In this document: positions 1 to 9,263 of the stretch, piece by piece | Numbering within the stretch: position 1 is the first letter of the stretch | Layout of the letters: each line of letters starts with the position of its first letter | NCBI GenBank assembly: GCA_029207755.1 | Contig: JARCOQ010000002.1 | Coordinates: 40,744,244 to 40,808,243, forward strand | Length of the DNA stretch: 64,000 bases | Direction of reading: 5' to 3' | Origin: Chamaea fasciata | Taxonomy: Eukaryota; Chordata; Aves; Passeriformes; Sylviidae | The notes under the pieces: generated by a model | Seen by the model: only the letters and a program-made list of their open reading frames with translations | What the model was told of the DNA's origin: nothing | Databases searched by the model: none | Translations under genes and position numbers: made by a program

Positions 1-2769
1 GGCCCAAGTGCTTATGAGGCCATTCTTGAAATGAGTTCTGTTGTCTGACTCAATTTTCTCAGGGGTGCCATGTTTCCACAGGACTTGCTTTTCTAGGCCC
101 AAGATGGTGTTCCGGGCAGTAGCATGAGGCACAGGGTAGGTCTTCAGCCATCCAGTGGTTGCTTCCACCATGGTGAGCACGTAGCGCTTGCCTTGGCGGG
201 TTTGGGGAAGGGTGATGTAGTCAATTTGCCAGGCTTCCCCATACTTATACTTTGACCATCGTCCGCTATACCACAGAGGCTTCACTCGCTTGGCTTGTTT
301 GATCGCAGCACAGGTCTCGCAGTCATGGATAGCCTGGGAGATGCTGTCCATAGTAATGTCCACTCCTCGGTCACGAGCCCATCGATATGTTGCATCTCTC
401 CTTTGATGACCAGAGGCATCATGAGCCCAACGAGCTAGGAACAATTCTCCTTTGTGCTGCCAGTCTAGATCAACTTGAGATACTTTCACCTTGGCAGCTC
501 GATCCACCTGCTCGTTGTTATGATGTTCTTCATTAGCCTGACTCTTGGGTACATGCGCATCTACGTGTCGAACCTTCACGGTCAGCCTTTTTACTCGGGT
601 GGCGATGTCCTGCCAAATTTCAGCAGCCCAGATGGGTTTCTCTCTGCGCTGCCAGTTGGCTTTTCTCTAGCGGTCCAGCTATTTCCACAGAGCATTAGCT
701 ACCATCTATGAGTCAGTGTAGAGATAGAGCCTTGGCCACTTTTCTCGTTCAGCAATATCTAAAGCCAGCTGGACAGCTTTAAGCTCTGCGACCTGACTCG
801 ATCCACTTTTTCCTTCGGTAGCCTGTGCAACTCGTCGTGTGGGGCTCTATACAGCAGCTTTCTATTTCTGGTTAGCACCTACAATTCGGCAGGAACCGTC
901 GGTGAAAAGGGCATATCGTCTCTCACTCTCTGGTAGCTCGTTATATGGTGGGGCTTCCTCGGCCTGTGTCACTTGCTCCTCCTCTTCTTCAGAGGATAAT
1001 CCAAAGGTCTTACTTTCAGGCCAGTTTGTTATAATTTCTAGAATCTCAGGGCGATTCAGGTTTTCAATACGGGCGCGCTGCGTGATCAGGGCGATCCATT
1101 TGCTCCACGTGGTGTCGGTGGCGTGATGTGTGGTAGGAACTTTTCTCTTGAACATCCACCCCAGCACCGGTAGTCGAGGTGCCAGAAGCAGCTGTGCTTC
1201 AGTACCAATCACCTCTGAGGCAGCTTGGACTCCTTCATAGGCGGCTAAGATTTCTTTCTCTGTGGGAGTGTAGTTGGCTTCGGATCTTCTGTAGCTTCGG
1301 CTCCAGAATCTCAGTGGTCGTCTCCGAGTTTCACTCGGCACCTTCTGCCAAAGGCTCCATGACAGACTATGGCTTCTGGCTGCAGAGTAAAGCACATTCT
1401 TCACTTCTGATCTTGTCCTGACTGGGCCAAGGGCTACCGCATGAGCGATTTCCTGCTTGATCTGGGCGAAAGCTTGCTGCTGTTCTGGGCCCCAGTGGAA
1501 ATCGTTCTTCTTGCGGGTGACCAGGTAGAGAGGGTTCACAATTTGGCTATACTCGGGAATGTGCATCTTCTAGAAACCTATGGCACTTAGGAAAGCTTGT
1601 GTTTCTTTTTTGTTGGTCGGTGGAGACATTGCAGTGATCTTATTGATGACTTCAGTGGGAATCTGACGCCGTCCATCTTGCCACTTCACTCCCAGGAACT
1701 GGATCTCTCGAGCAGGTCCTTTGACTTTGCTCCTCTTGATGGCGAAGCCGGCCTTCAGGAGAATCTGAATGATCTTTTCTCCCTTCTCAAAGACTTCTGT
1801 TGCGGTGTTTTCTCACACGATAATGTCGTCAATGTATTGCAGGTGTTCTGGAGCCTCACCCTTTTTCAGTGCAGCCTGGATCAGTCCATGGCAAATGGTG
1901 GGACTGTGCTTCCACCCCTGGGGCAGTCGGTTCCAGGTGTACTGCACGCCTCTCCAGGTGAAGGCAAACTGAGGCCTGCATTCTGCTGCCAGAGGAATGG
2001 AGAAAAAGGCATTTGCAATATCAATGGTCGCATACCATTTTGCTGCCTTGGATTCCAGCTCATACTGAAGCTCCAACATGTCTGGTACGGCAGCGCTCAG
2101 TGGTGGTGTGACTTCATTCAGGCCACGGTAATTCACTGTCAGTCTCCATTCTCTACTGGACTTACGCACGGGCCATATAGGGCTATTAAAGGGTGAACGA
2201 GCCTTGCTTACTACCCTTTGGCTCTTCAGCTCACGAATCATTTTATGGATGGGGACCACAGAGTCTCTGTCGGTGCGATATTGCCGACGGTGCACTGTTG
2301 CTCGGGCGATCGGCACTTGTTGTTTTTCAACTTTCAGTAGTCTCACAGCAGAGGGATTGTCTGAGAGTTTAGGCAAGGTACTCAGTTGTCTGATGCCTTC
2401 TGTCTCTAGAGCAGCTATGCCAAAAACCCAGCGGTATCCTCCTGGGTCTTTGAAATACCCATTTCTGAGATAGTCTATGCCCAAAATGCATGGGGCCTCT
2501 GGACCAGTCACAATGGGGTGTTTTTGCCATTCTTTCCCAGTTAGACTTACTTCAGCTTCCAGTACAGTCAGCTCCTGGGATCCTCCTGTCACCCCAGAAA
2601 TGGAAATGGGTTCTGCTCCCACGTACCTTGATGGCATCAGAGTACACTGAGCACCGGTATCAACCAGAGCCGTATATCTTTGTGGGTCAGATGTTCCAGG
2701 CCATCGGATCCACACAGTCCAGTAGATCCGATTGTCCCTTTCCTCTACCTGGCTAGAGGCAGGGCCCCC
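1..2769 (-). pseudogene. pol: pro-pol polyprotein (protease, RT, RNase H, integrase), seven internal stops, incomplete
   Basis: The frame continues from gag past the TAG at 2772. An aspartic protease is shown by LVDTGAQ (Asp at 2661-2659) and CILGIDYL. Reverse transcriptase follows, with LTVNYRGLN, TIDIANAF (first catalytic Asp), LPQG and YIDD. The connection domain and RNase H come next, with FTDGS, an AELKA Glu, YTDS and a late HVDAH/QVDRAA segment. Integrase has a zinc-binding HHCC region ending CETC, then the core Asp in QIDYI and the second Asp in ESDN; the catalytic Glu is off the window. Stops lie at 1815-1813 (TGA) and 1572-1570, 864-862, 849-847, 708-706, 681-679 and 669-667 (all TAG). 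From 666 to 1 the integrase part is open. There is no frameshift. Five of the seven stops fall in 198 bp of RNase H. Confidence 0.92.
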
Positions 2770-2772
2770 CTA
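2696..2772 (-). promoter_or_regulatory. Candidate gag-pro stop-codon readthrough signal with pseudoknot
   Basis: In viral orientation TAG (2772-2770) is followed by a 10-nt G/C-rich spacer (2769-2760). A perfect 6-bp stem then follows, CCUCUA (2759-2754) with UAGAGG (2747-2742), closing a 6-nt loop. Loop bases CCAGG (2752-2748) can pair with CCUGG at 2700-2696, giving an H-type pseudoknot with a 1-nt first loop. The long third loop contains a perfect 8-bp hairpin (2732-2725 with 2710-2703). The layout resembles the murine leukaemia virus gag-pol readthrough element (UAG, 8-nt spacer, pseudoknot). Pairings were found by eye; no folding energy was computed. Confidence 0.5.
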
Positions 2773-4569
2773 TTCCTGGTCATGGCATACATTGCTCTCT
2801 TCTTGTAAATATGTTTCTGAGGTTCCTTCAAGAGGATCAGTCATATCGTCATTCCTGTACCGTCTGGAGTTCTGTGCACGAGAGACCGGAGCAACATTGA
2901 TTCTAGATGGGCTCTTTGTGGTAGGTGTTTCTCTTTTCAGTTCACGTACCCGGGCTGCTAAGGAGGAGGTGGGTTTTCCATCCCACTTCCTCATGTCTTC
3001 TCCATGCTCCCGAAGAAAAGACCAGAGGTTACCTCGGGGTGTGTATCCTCTCTCCCTGGCTGGGGAGCGCCTGCTCCTAATGGCAGAGACTCTCATTGGC
3101 TCTGGCTGGATATGGTAAATTTCTTCCTTAAGTTCTTTTTTCAGTTTCTGATGGCCTTCTTCAATCAAGTTCCGGACTTGCTCAGCCAGTCTTGTTTTCA
3201 CAGATGAGACATGGGTACGAACTGGGGCAGTGACAGTGTCCTCGTAAATTCTTAGTTTATTAGCCAAGACACCTACCCTGTCTTCACCTTCCCTCCATTG
3301 CAGTGTTGCCAGGTAACGTGAGTACATCTCGGGTCTAAGCCGTGCAAATCTCAACCACATCCGTGATGTGCACTGGACACCATCTGGGTTTTTAGGAAAT
3401 CTCTCATCTTCTGAAAAAAGGATTTCCAACACAGCCAATTCCCTCAGGCATCGGATACCTTGTTCTATTGTGTTCTATTTTCCTTGGTGCACTTGGAGGT
3501 CTTCTTTACAAAGGTATCTATCCTTCACACTTGTTAGCAGTCGCTGCCAGAGGCTGAGAGGTTCTTGGCTTTTCCCAATCCCCTGGTCAATGACCACATC
3601 CCGGGACAACGATCCCAGTTGCCTGGCCTCACTTCCATCCAGAATGGTGTCATTGGCTGCAGCGTCCCAGATGCGGAGCAGCCAGGTCAGGATAGACTCG
3701 TTGGTCTGGCGGGTGAATTCCCTTCGCAGGTCACGCAGCTCACCCAGAGATAGAGAGCGAGTGATGATTTCTGGCTCTGTCTCTTCTGCTGATTGTGAAG
3801 GTCCTGCTGCACCCTCATCAGTCACTATGCGGACTGATTTGGTCCTTGATTTCTTCTTCTGAACGGGGGCAACTGCTACTGGTTTAGGCTGTTCTGGTTC
3901 GGTGATGGTTTGTGTGGAGATGCTGATGGCACCCTTAGTCCCTTTCTCCTCTGTGACAGTCTGCGTAGATGTGGACACTGTTGCCTCACTTTTGGCTTCT
4001 TTCTCCTCTGTGACGGTCTGTGTAGATGAGGACACTGTTGCCTTGCCTTTGGTTCCTTTCACCTCTGTGACACTCTGTGTAGACACTGATATTGTTGCTC
4101 TGCTTCTTTTTCCCTCTTCCTCTTCCTTCAGAACACGCTGTATCACACCATGTAGTGTTTTGATTCTAAGCATGGTGCGGGCCGTGCAGAGAAGACAAAG
4201 CAGGACTAACAACAACATCATGCTGTCCTTGGCATCCAGAGGGTATTCCATATTTTCAAAAACTGCTGTGTCATGCCTGAAAAGCTGGAAAAAATCATTC
4301 TTCACCCCTCCCCACAGGGGCTGGGTGAGATTGTTGAGGCCCCAGATGTAGCATCCTAGACCAGAACAAGAAAACAAAACTGGGTGTATATTCTGAATAA
4401 TGTTCATTGCCTCAGAGTTTATCAAGCAATGGACATAATAGACTACTAAAGCAATTTTAGTACCATACCCTGGTCTACGCAGGAGCATTAAGACTGGCAG
4501 ATAGTACCCCAGTTGTGGAAAAATATAGAGAGATAGATATAAGACACATGTAAGCATGTTGAGCATCAT
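2770..4569 (-). pseudogene. gag: gag-like polyprotein, one internal stop
   Basis: This 599-codon frame starts at the first ATG (4569) after an upstream in-frame TGA (4590-4588), leaving a 59-nt leader after the primer-binding site. It would encode the virion structural protein. One TAG (3477-3475, codon 365) interrupts it; the frame resumes without any shift. Residues 7-30, 38-50 and 117-130 are hydrophobic, and I see no N-terminal Met-Gly myristoylation site. Residues 158-225 hold four tandem repeats with the core STQ(T/S)(V/I)TE, spaced 19, 19 and 17 residues apart. The part after codon 378 is charged and helical-looking (RLAEQVRNLIEEGHQ, KLKKELKEE), a probable coiled coil, followed by an Arg-rich stretch (RSRRSPARERGY). 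No CCHC zinc knuckle is present. Assignment as gag rests mainly on position and in-frame linkage to protease, since gag sequences diverge quickly. The final TAG (2772-2770) is probably the genuine gag terminator. Confidence 0.8.
3895..4098 (-). repeat. Four tandem gag repeats encoding STQT motifs
   Basis: These are imperfect units of about 57 bp (the last about 51 bp) within gag, each encoding a core STQ(T/S)(V/I)TE at residues 163-169, 182-188, 201-207 and 218-224. They lie between a hydrophobic segment and a basic stretch (QKKKSRTKSVR). Confidence 0.85.
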
Positions 4570-4628
4570 AGCGAATAGGTGTCTTCTTCAATACAAAATT
4601 GTAATTCTGACTTTTCTCAGTGCCTTGT

Positions 4629-4646
4629 GCCCCACGTTGGGCGCCA
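4629..4646 (-). other. Primer-binding site, tRNA-Lys(1,2) type
   Basis: The 18 plus-strand bases gccccacgttgggcgcca are the 3' end of tRNA-Lys(1,2), including CCA, so the viral strand carries its exact complement. The site begins 5 nt after the LTR end. This is the primer type used by, for example, Mason-Pfizer monkey virus and foamy viruses; mammalian ERV-L is named for a leucine primer. Confidence 0.9.
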
Positions 4647-4702
4647 AAAAATGTAGTAGTTTGAAGGCAAAACAAATGAGAGGCTCTAAGTCAGAGATTC
4701 AA

Positions 4703-4708
4703 TTTAAT
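4703..4708 (-). terminator. Poly(A) signal ATTAAA in the LTR
   Basis: ATTAAA in viral orientation lies about 50 nt upstream of the LTR 3' boundary. It is conserved at 41858-41863 and 63019-63024 in the two solo LTRs, which supports a role as the retroviral polyadenylation signal. Confidence 0.7.
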
Positions 4709-4924
4709 AGGAAAAAAAAAAGAAAAAAAAGGAAAGAAAGTAAAATAAAATCAATGCAATAATACAAAAGACCACTGACAGAGTCAGAATACAACCTGAG
4801 CGTAGTGATGGAAGCAGTCCAGATGAGGTGGTCTTCCTGAAGCAGTGATCCTGTAGAAAGGTCTGGTAGCTCGGGTCCTCTGGGAATCTAGTGGGTAAGC
4901 GCCCCTCTGGTGTTCAGAGTCTCA

Positions 4925-4934
4925 GCTTATATCC
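4925..4934 (-). promoter_or_regulatory. TATA box of the proviral LTR
   Basis: GGATATAAGC in viral orientation lies about 250 nt into the LTR, as expected for the U3/R border. The same motif is kept in the solo LTRs near 42069-42077 and 63229-63237. Confidence 0.7.
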
Positions 4935-5182
4935 AGGCTGGAATGCTTGGTTTCTCCCTCTAGGCGGAGCATCCCACAATGGGATGGTGAGTCATGTGAT
5001 AAGGCCTGATGGGCCCATTAACAGGAGGTAGTCCAGGAGGGGGTTATCTGTCAGCTGTGTAGCAAAGGTGCTGATGGCCCATTAACAGAAGATAAGCCAG
5101 AGTGGAGGAGGCAGGGAGCACTGCCTCACCTGGTTTCAACAGTTCATGAAGATGGTGATAGAATATACTTCAACCCAGGACA

Positions 5183-8100
5183 CTGTGAAAAATGAACTAA
5201 GGTTTTTTTAATGTGAACAGCCAGAAGCTGATGGACTGTTCAGCTTTTAAAACTTGAGGGAAAACAGAGAAGGAACCACCAGAAAAGGAAATAGAAAAAT
5301 GAGTAACTTGTGGGAAATTATCATACTAGGAAAAATAGCCTGAAATTCAAATAATCATTAGGAATTAATATTTTGGGTAAAGTATATATGTAAATTGTAA
5401 GTAGCATAAATATTTTTATTACTATAATGTAAGGAGGTCTGACAGTGATTTATGTACCTAACAATTTTCATTTAAAAAATATCCTTAAGAAATTTAATAA
5501 GAAGCTTTCATAACTAATTTTTCTTTGAATGAATAGAGGCATAAGACAGAAAATGTGATGGGGACCAAGGAAGTGCTTTTTGTTGCTTTGTGTTTTAATT
5601 TTGGTTGTATGAATCCATTTCCTTTCTTTTTCTCTCTGTTATTTTTTGCCCCAGGGTTAGGAGGACTTCCTCTTGCACTGCAGTAAACATATTAAGTACA
5701 GAACTCCCTTTGAAACTGTAGCTTGCTAAAAATTAAGTAAAAATTAAATTCACCAAGTGGGAATTGCAGTTATGTGGGGTTTGGCAGAAGAGAAGATGTT
5801 CTGGAAAGTAGAATCTGGTAGCCATTCTTTGGCTTCTTTGTAAATAACAGTGTTCTTGGCACACTTAAAATTTGCCAGGGAGACAGTAGGACGCTTGATG
5901 TCCAGATATGATTCCAGTTGCTCTAGGTGTTAGGTTGTGCAACCTGAGTAGCCAAAACCCATCACACCTTCCTTTCCTAGTTGCAACAACAATCATTGTA
6001 TTGAAAAGGAAATTGGTACTTCTTTCTTAGTTTTTCTTTCTCAAATTTATATTGGTACTCTTTCTGTCTTAGATTTTTCTTTATATTGGATGTGAAGAAC
6101 ATATCTGTTCAATAAAGGGTCTCCTAGTTTGATGCCCACTGAGGACTTTATCCACCTAAGCATGTCAGCTAGTGGATATCACTGAATCCACTACAGAATT
6201 GTACTATCTTCTGTGTAAGGGAAGCAAAGAATTAATCTCAGGCTGTGGTTGAAATATATATCTATTCTTCTCAAACAGTAGGAATCTAAACAAATATTTA
6301 AGATCGTAAAAGTGATTAAAAATGTCAAAAAGTGTCAGAATAAAACTTAATATCATGGATTGTCAGAGATAGCTGCAAAAGGGAAGTAATGGGAAATCCC
6401 ATCACTTTGCTATCAGTGACTCATTGCTGTGTTTCAAGAAAAGGTCTGCAGATAAGGGCCTGATGATGGAAGTGACAGATCCAGCTGATCTTTCTGCTTC
6501 CTGTTTTCACGAAGCTATGTGCTACGGAAATTCTGACTGAGAAGCAGAAATTATTTTTTTTAAATTTTAATAACATAATCCTCTAAATAAAATATGAAAT
6601 AATAATAATCTAAAATAAAATCTGTGATTTTCAAACAGAGGTTGTTTGAACTCCTTTAAGTATTAGCCATCTGACTTGTCTATTCCTTTAACTACCTGCC
6701 GTGCAATTACCCAGGTGGCTCTGCCTGAGTATGCTATTTCCTGCTGATTCAGTAATTGATGGATAACAGGAAGTGTCTGAACATGGATGTTAAATTTTAT
6801 TCACTGTAGGAATAGATTGCATTGCCACCACTGTTGCTATATTTATTTAAACCAGTAATCACTGTTGCCATTTTACATGCCCTCAGGAATTGGATGCTGC
6901 TGTGCTTTCCCAGCATGTCTCTTTTTCCAAAGACATAACACATGGAAGGGACAATGGATTGAGGCAATTGCACAAAGGGAGGAATTCAAGATTTGCTCAC
7001 TGTTTACATCACATAAGCCATGAATAGACTGGTCAAGCACAAACATGTACACTGACAAGGAAGAAAACAGCACCAAGCCTTTGACATGGAACGAATTGGT
7101 ATTGACCTCTGCGCTCAAACTGAGAGTGTCCCTGGCTGGCAGGATGGTACACTGTTTGCCAAACCTGCCACTGTCTTTTGCTCTTGATGTTGGCTATACA
7201 AGTTTCTTTCTCAAGTCTTACAGTTTTGGCTATTCTGACCAACAGGAACAAAAATTTCTATAGCTGGACATTTTGGGTGAGAAGGGGTCAAGGACCAGAC
7301 CATGAATCTTGGATAGGTCTTTTTGGAAGGGAATGGTTGGACCAGGGAGCAGTCAGGGCCCATTTTTCCCATCACTCTTACTCAAGTCTCTACAAATCTC
7401 TGCCTTGCAAACCACATGGGAAATGTGATATGTGTGTGGGGTTGATTTCTCAGTTATGGACAACCTTATCAGTGTGTTAACCACAAGGCTATCAAAAGCA
7501 TAATGTGCTTCTGCATATGCCAGTGTAAGCTAATCAGAGAAAGATGGCAAGTATAATCAGGGCTTTAAAATAGTAGGGCTATAAAAAGAGATAAAATTGA
7601 CAAGTAGATTTTGGTTTGGAATAGAGATGACTATTGTAGATATATAAAAATATAAAGGGTATAAAAAGAACAAGAAATGATTTGAGTGAAAACATGCTCA
7701 GCAATGAAGGAAGGCTTCTCTCTCCACTGACTTGAAACACAAAGGAAGAGAGGAAACCTCTTGCTCTGAAAAGTCTCCAAACTGAAGTGAGAGAACATAC
7801 CAGGGGAAGGATAACTTGGTATTGGTCCTGCTTCTATATTCCTGCCGTGCCTACTAACTGGCCTTTCACAGGCATGGTGCCAGGCTGGGTAGGCATCTCT
7901 ATGTGACCCTGGCTATGATTTAAGAGGCAGCACCTTTTTATAGCACTTCTTGCAAGTACAAGTAATGTTAGCTACAACTAGGCCAATCTTTTCCATACCC
8001 TTTTATGTACTGTTGAAATTTCAAACAGACACACACACATGCACATTTAGAGTATATTATGCAGTACTCCTGCCTCATACACATTATAGGTATCACAGTG

Positions 8101-8567
8101 TACAGCTGGCACAATATTCATTCCTGCTCAAACTCTGATAGAAGAGAAGTTGGAATTTCAAGGTGAATGTACACACAGTGACATTGCTTAAAAGATTTCA
8201 ATATAGGAAATTACATAATTAAAAGCTATTAGCCCAGATGTAGGAACAGAATAGAAATATCCTATATCATTGAATACTTCTCTTTTGTGAGAATGAATTG
8301 TGTTAGGAATGTTTCTTTGTAAACTGATTAGAGAGCTAATGATATAAAAATATGCATAAAACATAAACACAGTCTCTCACAGGAGTTTCCCACATGCACA
8401 AAGAGTCCATAATCGGTTTCTCTCTGGCCTTGCTGCTATGTGGAAGAATTGGAATATGATATTAACCCTGAAATGACCTTTAAATGGGACAGGACTGGAT
8501 TTCCTCTGTAGTAGTGGTTCATCCTGTGGGTGATTAGTAGTTGTCATGGAAATATTCCATATATATT
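5183..8567. other. Non-coding host DNA, nothing recognised
   Basis: AT-rich sequence without a supported gene. The small overlapping frames near 6873-7480 are in several phases and resemble no family. A few short CA runs lie near 8028-8042. Confidence 0.6.
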
Positions 8568-9263
8568 TGTCTTGGTTTAGACAGACAGATATCTGCCAGG
8601 GAGGGTTGGAGTCTGCCTTAAAATGTGAGCCACTCCCCCCCTTTTCCAAATGATCATAAATTTGCAATTAAAAGGCTGTCAGGCAAAGATTTTGGGAATA
8701 GGCATAGCAGTTCTTTACTAGGGATATAAAAATACAGATGTTGTAGTACAGAAGAATAAGCAAACAAATAAAAAAAAAAGAAATCCTAGAAAACCCAGAC
8801 AGAGTCAGAAATACAACCTGACACCCTGTTGGTCAGGGTGTTGGAAGCAGTCCAAAGTAAGCCCTCCTGGAGTGGCAGATGTGGTTCTGTTGGAGTAGAG
8901 ATGGTCCCGTTGAAGAAAAAGGGTCCAGTAATGGTGAGATGTGTCCGGTCTTCCTCCAGGGATCCGGTGGATAAACTGGATACCTAGTGGGACTATGGCT
9001 GCCTTTTATGTAGGTTAAGATGGTTTGGCTCCTCCTCCCTGTGTGGAGCAGCTTCCAACAGTGCAGTGTAATGTGTAATGTCATTGATGAGCTCTTAATG
9101 GTCCATTAGCAGAAGACATTCCCATGGAAGTAGTGAAACAATGAAGAGAGTCAAGTAGCACTCCACCATCTGATAAGTGACACTGACCCATTTGGGCAAA
9201 GATAAGCAATTCTGCTCCACCCAGATGGAATAGAATAATATGCTCTTTACAAAACCCATGACC
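8568..9263 (-). repeat. Older solo LTR related to the provirus LTR
   Basis: Blocks near 8793-8850 (acagagtcagaa, tacaacctga, ggaagcagtcca) and near 8940-9120 (ccggtggataa, atggtccattagcagaagac) align in order with the provirus LTR, but divergence is high. It starts tgtcttgg and ends cccatgacc. It is flanked by the identical 5-bp target duplication atatt (8563-8567 and 9264-9268), so it is a solo LTR. Orientation follows the provirus LTR. Confidence 0.8.

Larger units (their letters stand above)
1..5182 (-). mobile_element. Endogenous retrovirus, class III (ERV-L/spuma-like), 5' part, truncated by window edge
   Basis: Read on the minus strand, this is a provirus running 5' LTR (5182-4652), primer-binding site (4646-4629), gag (4569-2770) and pro-pol (2769 to the window edge). 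The protease, RT, RNase H and integrase motifs are in the usual order. RT wording such as VTPPLSAAVPDM and SPTICH, with YIDD, is characteristic of ERV-L-type pol. All coding domains share one frame, with nine stop codons and no frameshift across 4.57 kb. The end of integrase, any downstream gene and the 3' LTR lie beyond position 1. The host flank starts at 5183; the first five bases there (ctgtg) should recur at the far end of the provirus as the target duplication. The copy is inactive because of the in-frame stops. Confidence 0.93.
4652..5182 (-). repeat. 5' LTR of the ERV-L-like provirus (531 bp)
   Basis: The ends are TG...CA on either strand (plus-strand start tgtagtag, end cccaggaca). 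The same sequence recurs as solo LTRs at 41807-42434 and 62968-63486, which fixes both boundaries. In viral orientation U3 runs from 5182 to the TATA box near 4930, and the ATTAAA poly(A) signal lies about 50 nt before the LTR end. U3 carries a 63-bp tandem duplication (5113-5051 and 5050-4988). The first unit on the plus strand has a TGAGTCA (AP-1-type) site at 4988-4994; the second unit has lost it. Confidence 0.93.

Noticed and set aside
839..2756. Several plus-strand frames of up to 199 aa opposite pol
   Set aside because: Antisense shadows of the retroviral pol frame, which carries the protease, RT, RNase H and integrase motifs.
3902..4351. Plus-strand 149-aa frame with repeated Val-Cys-Val-Asp pattern
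   Set aside because: Antisense shadow of the tandem gag repeats.
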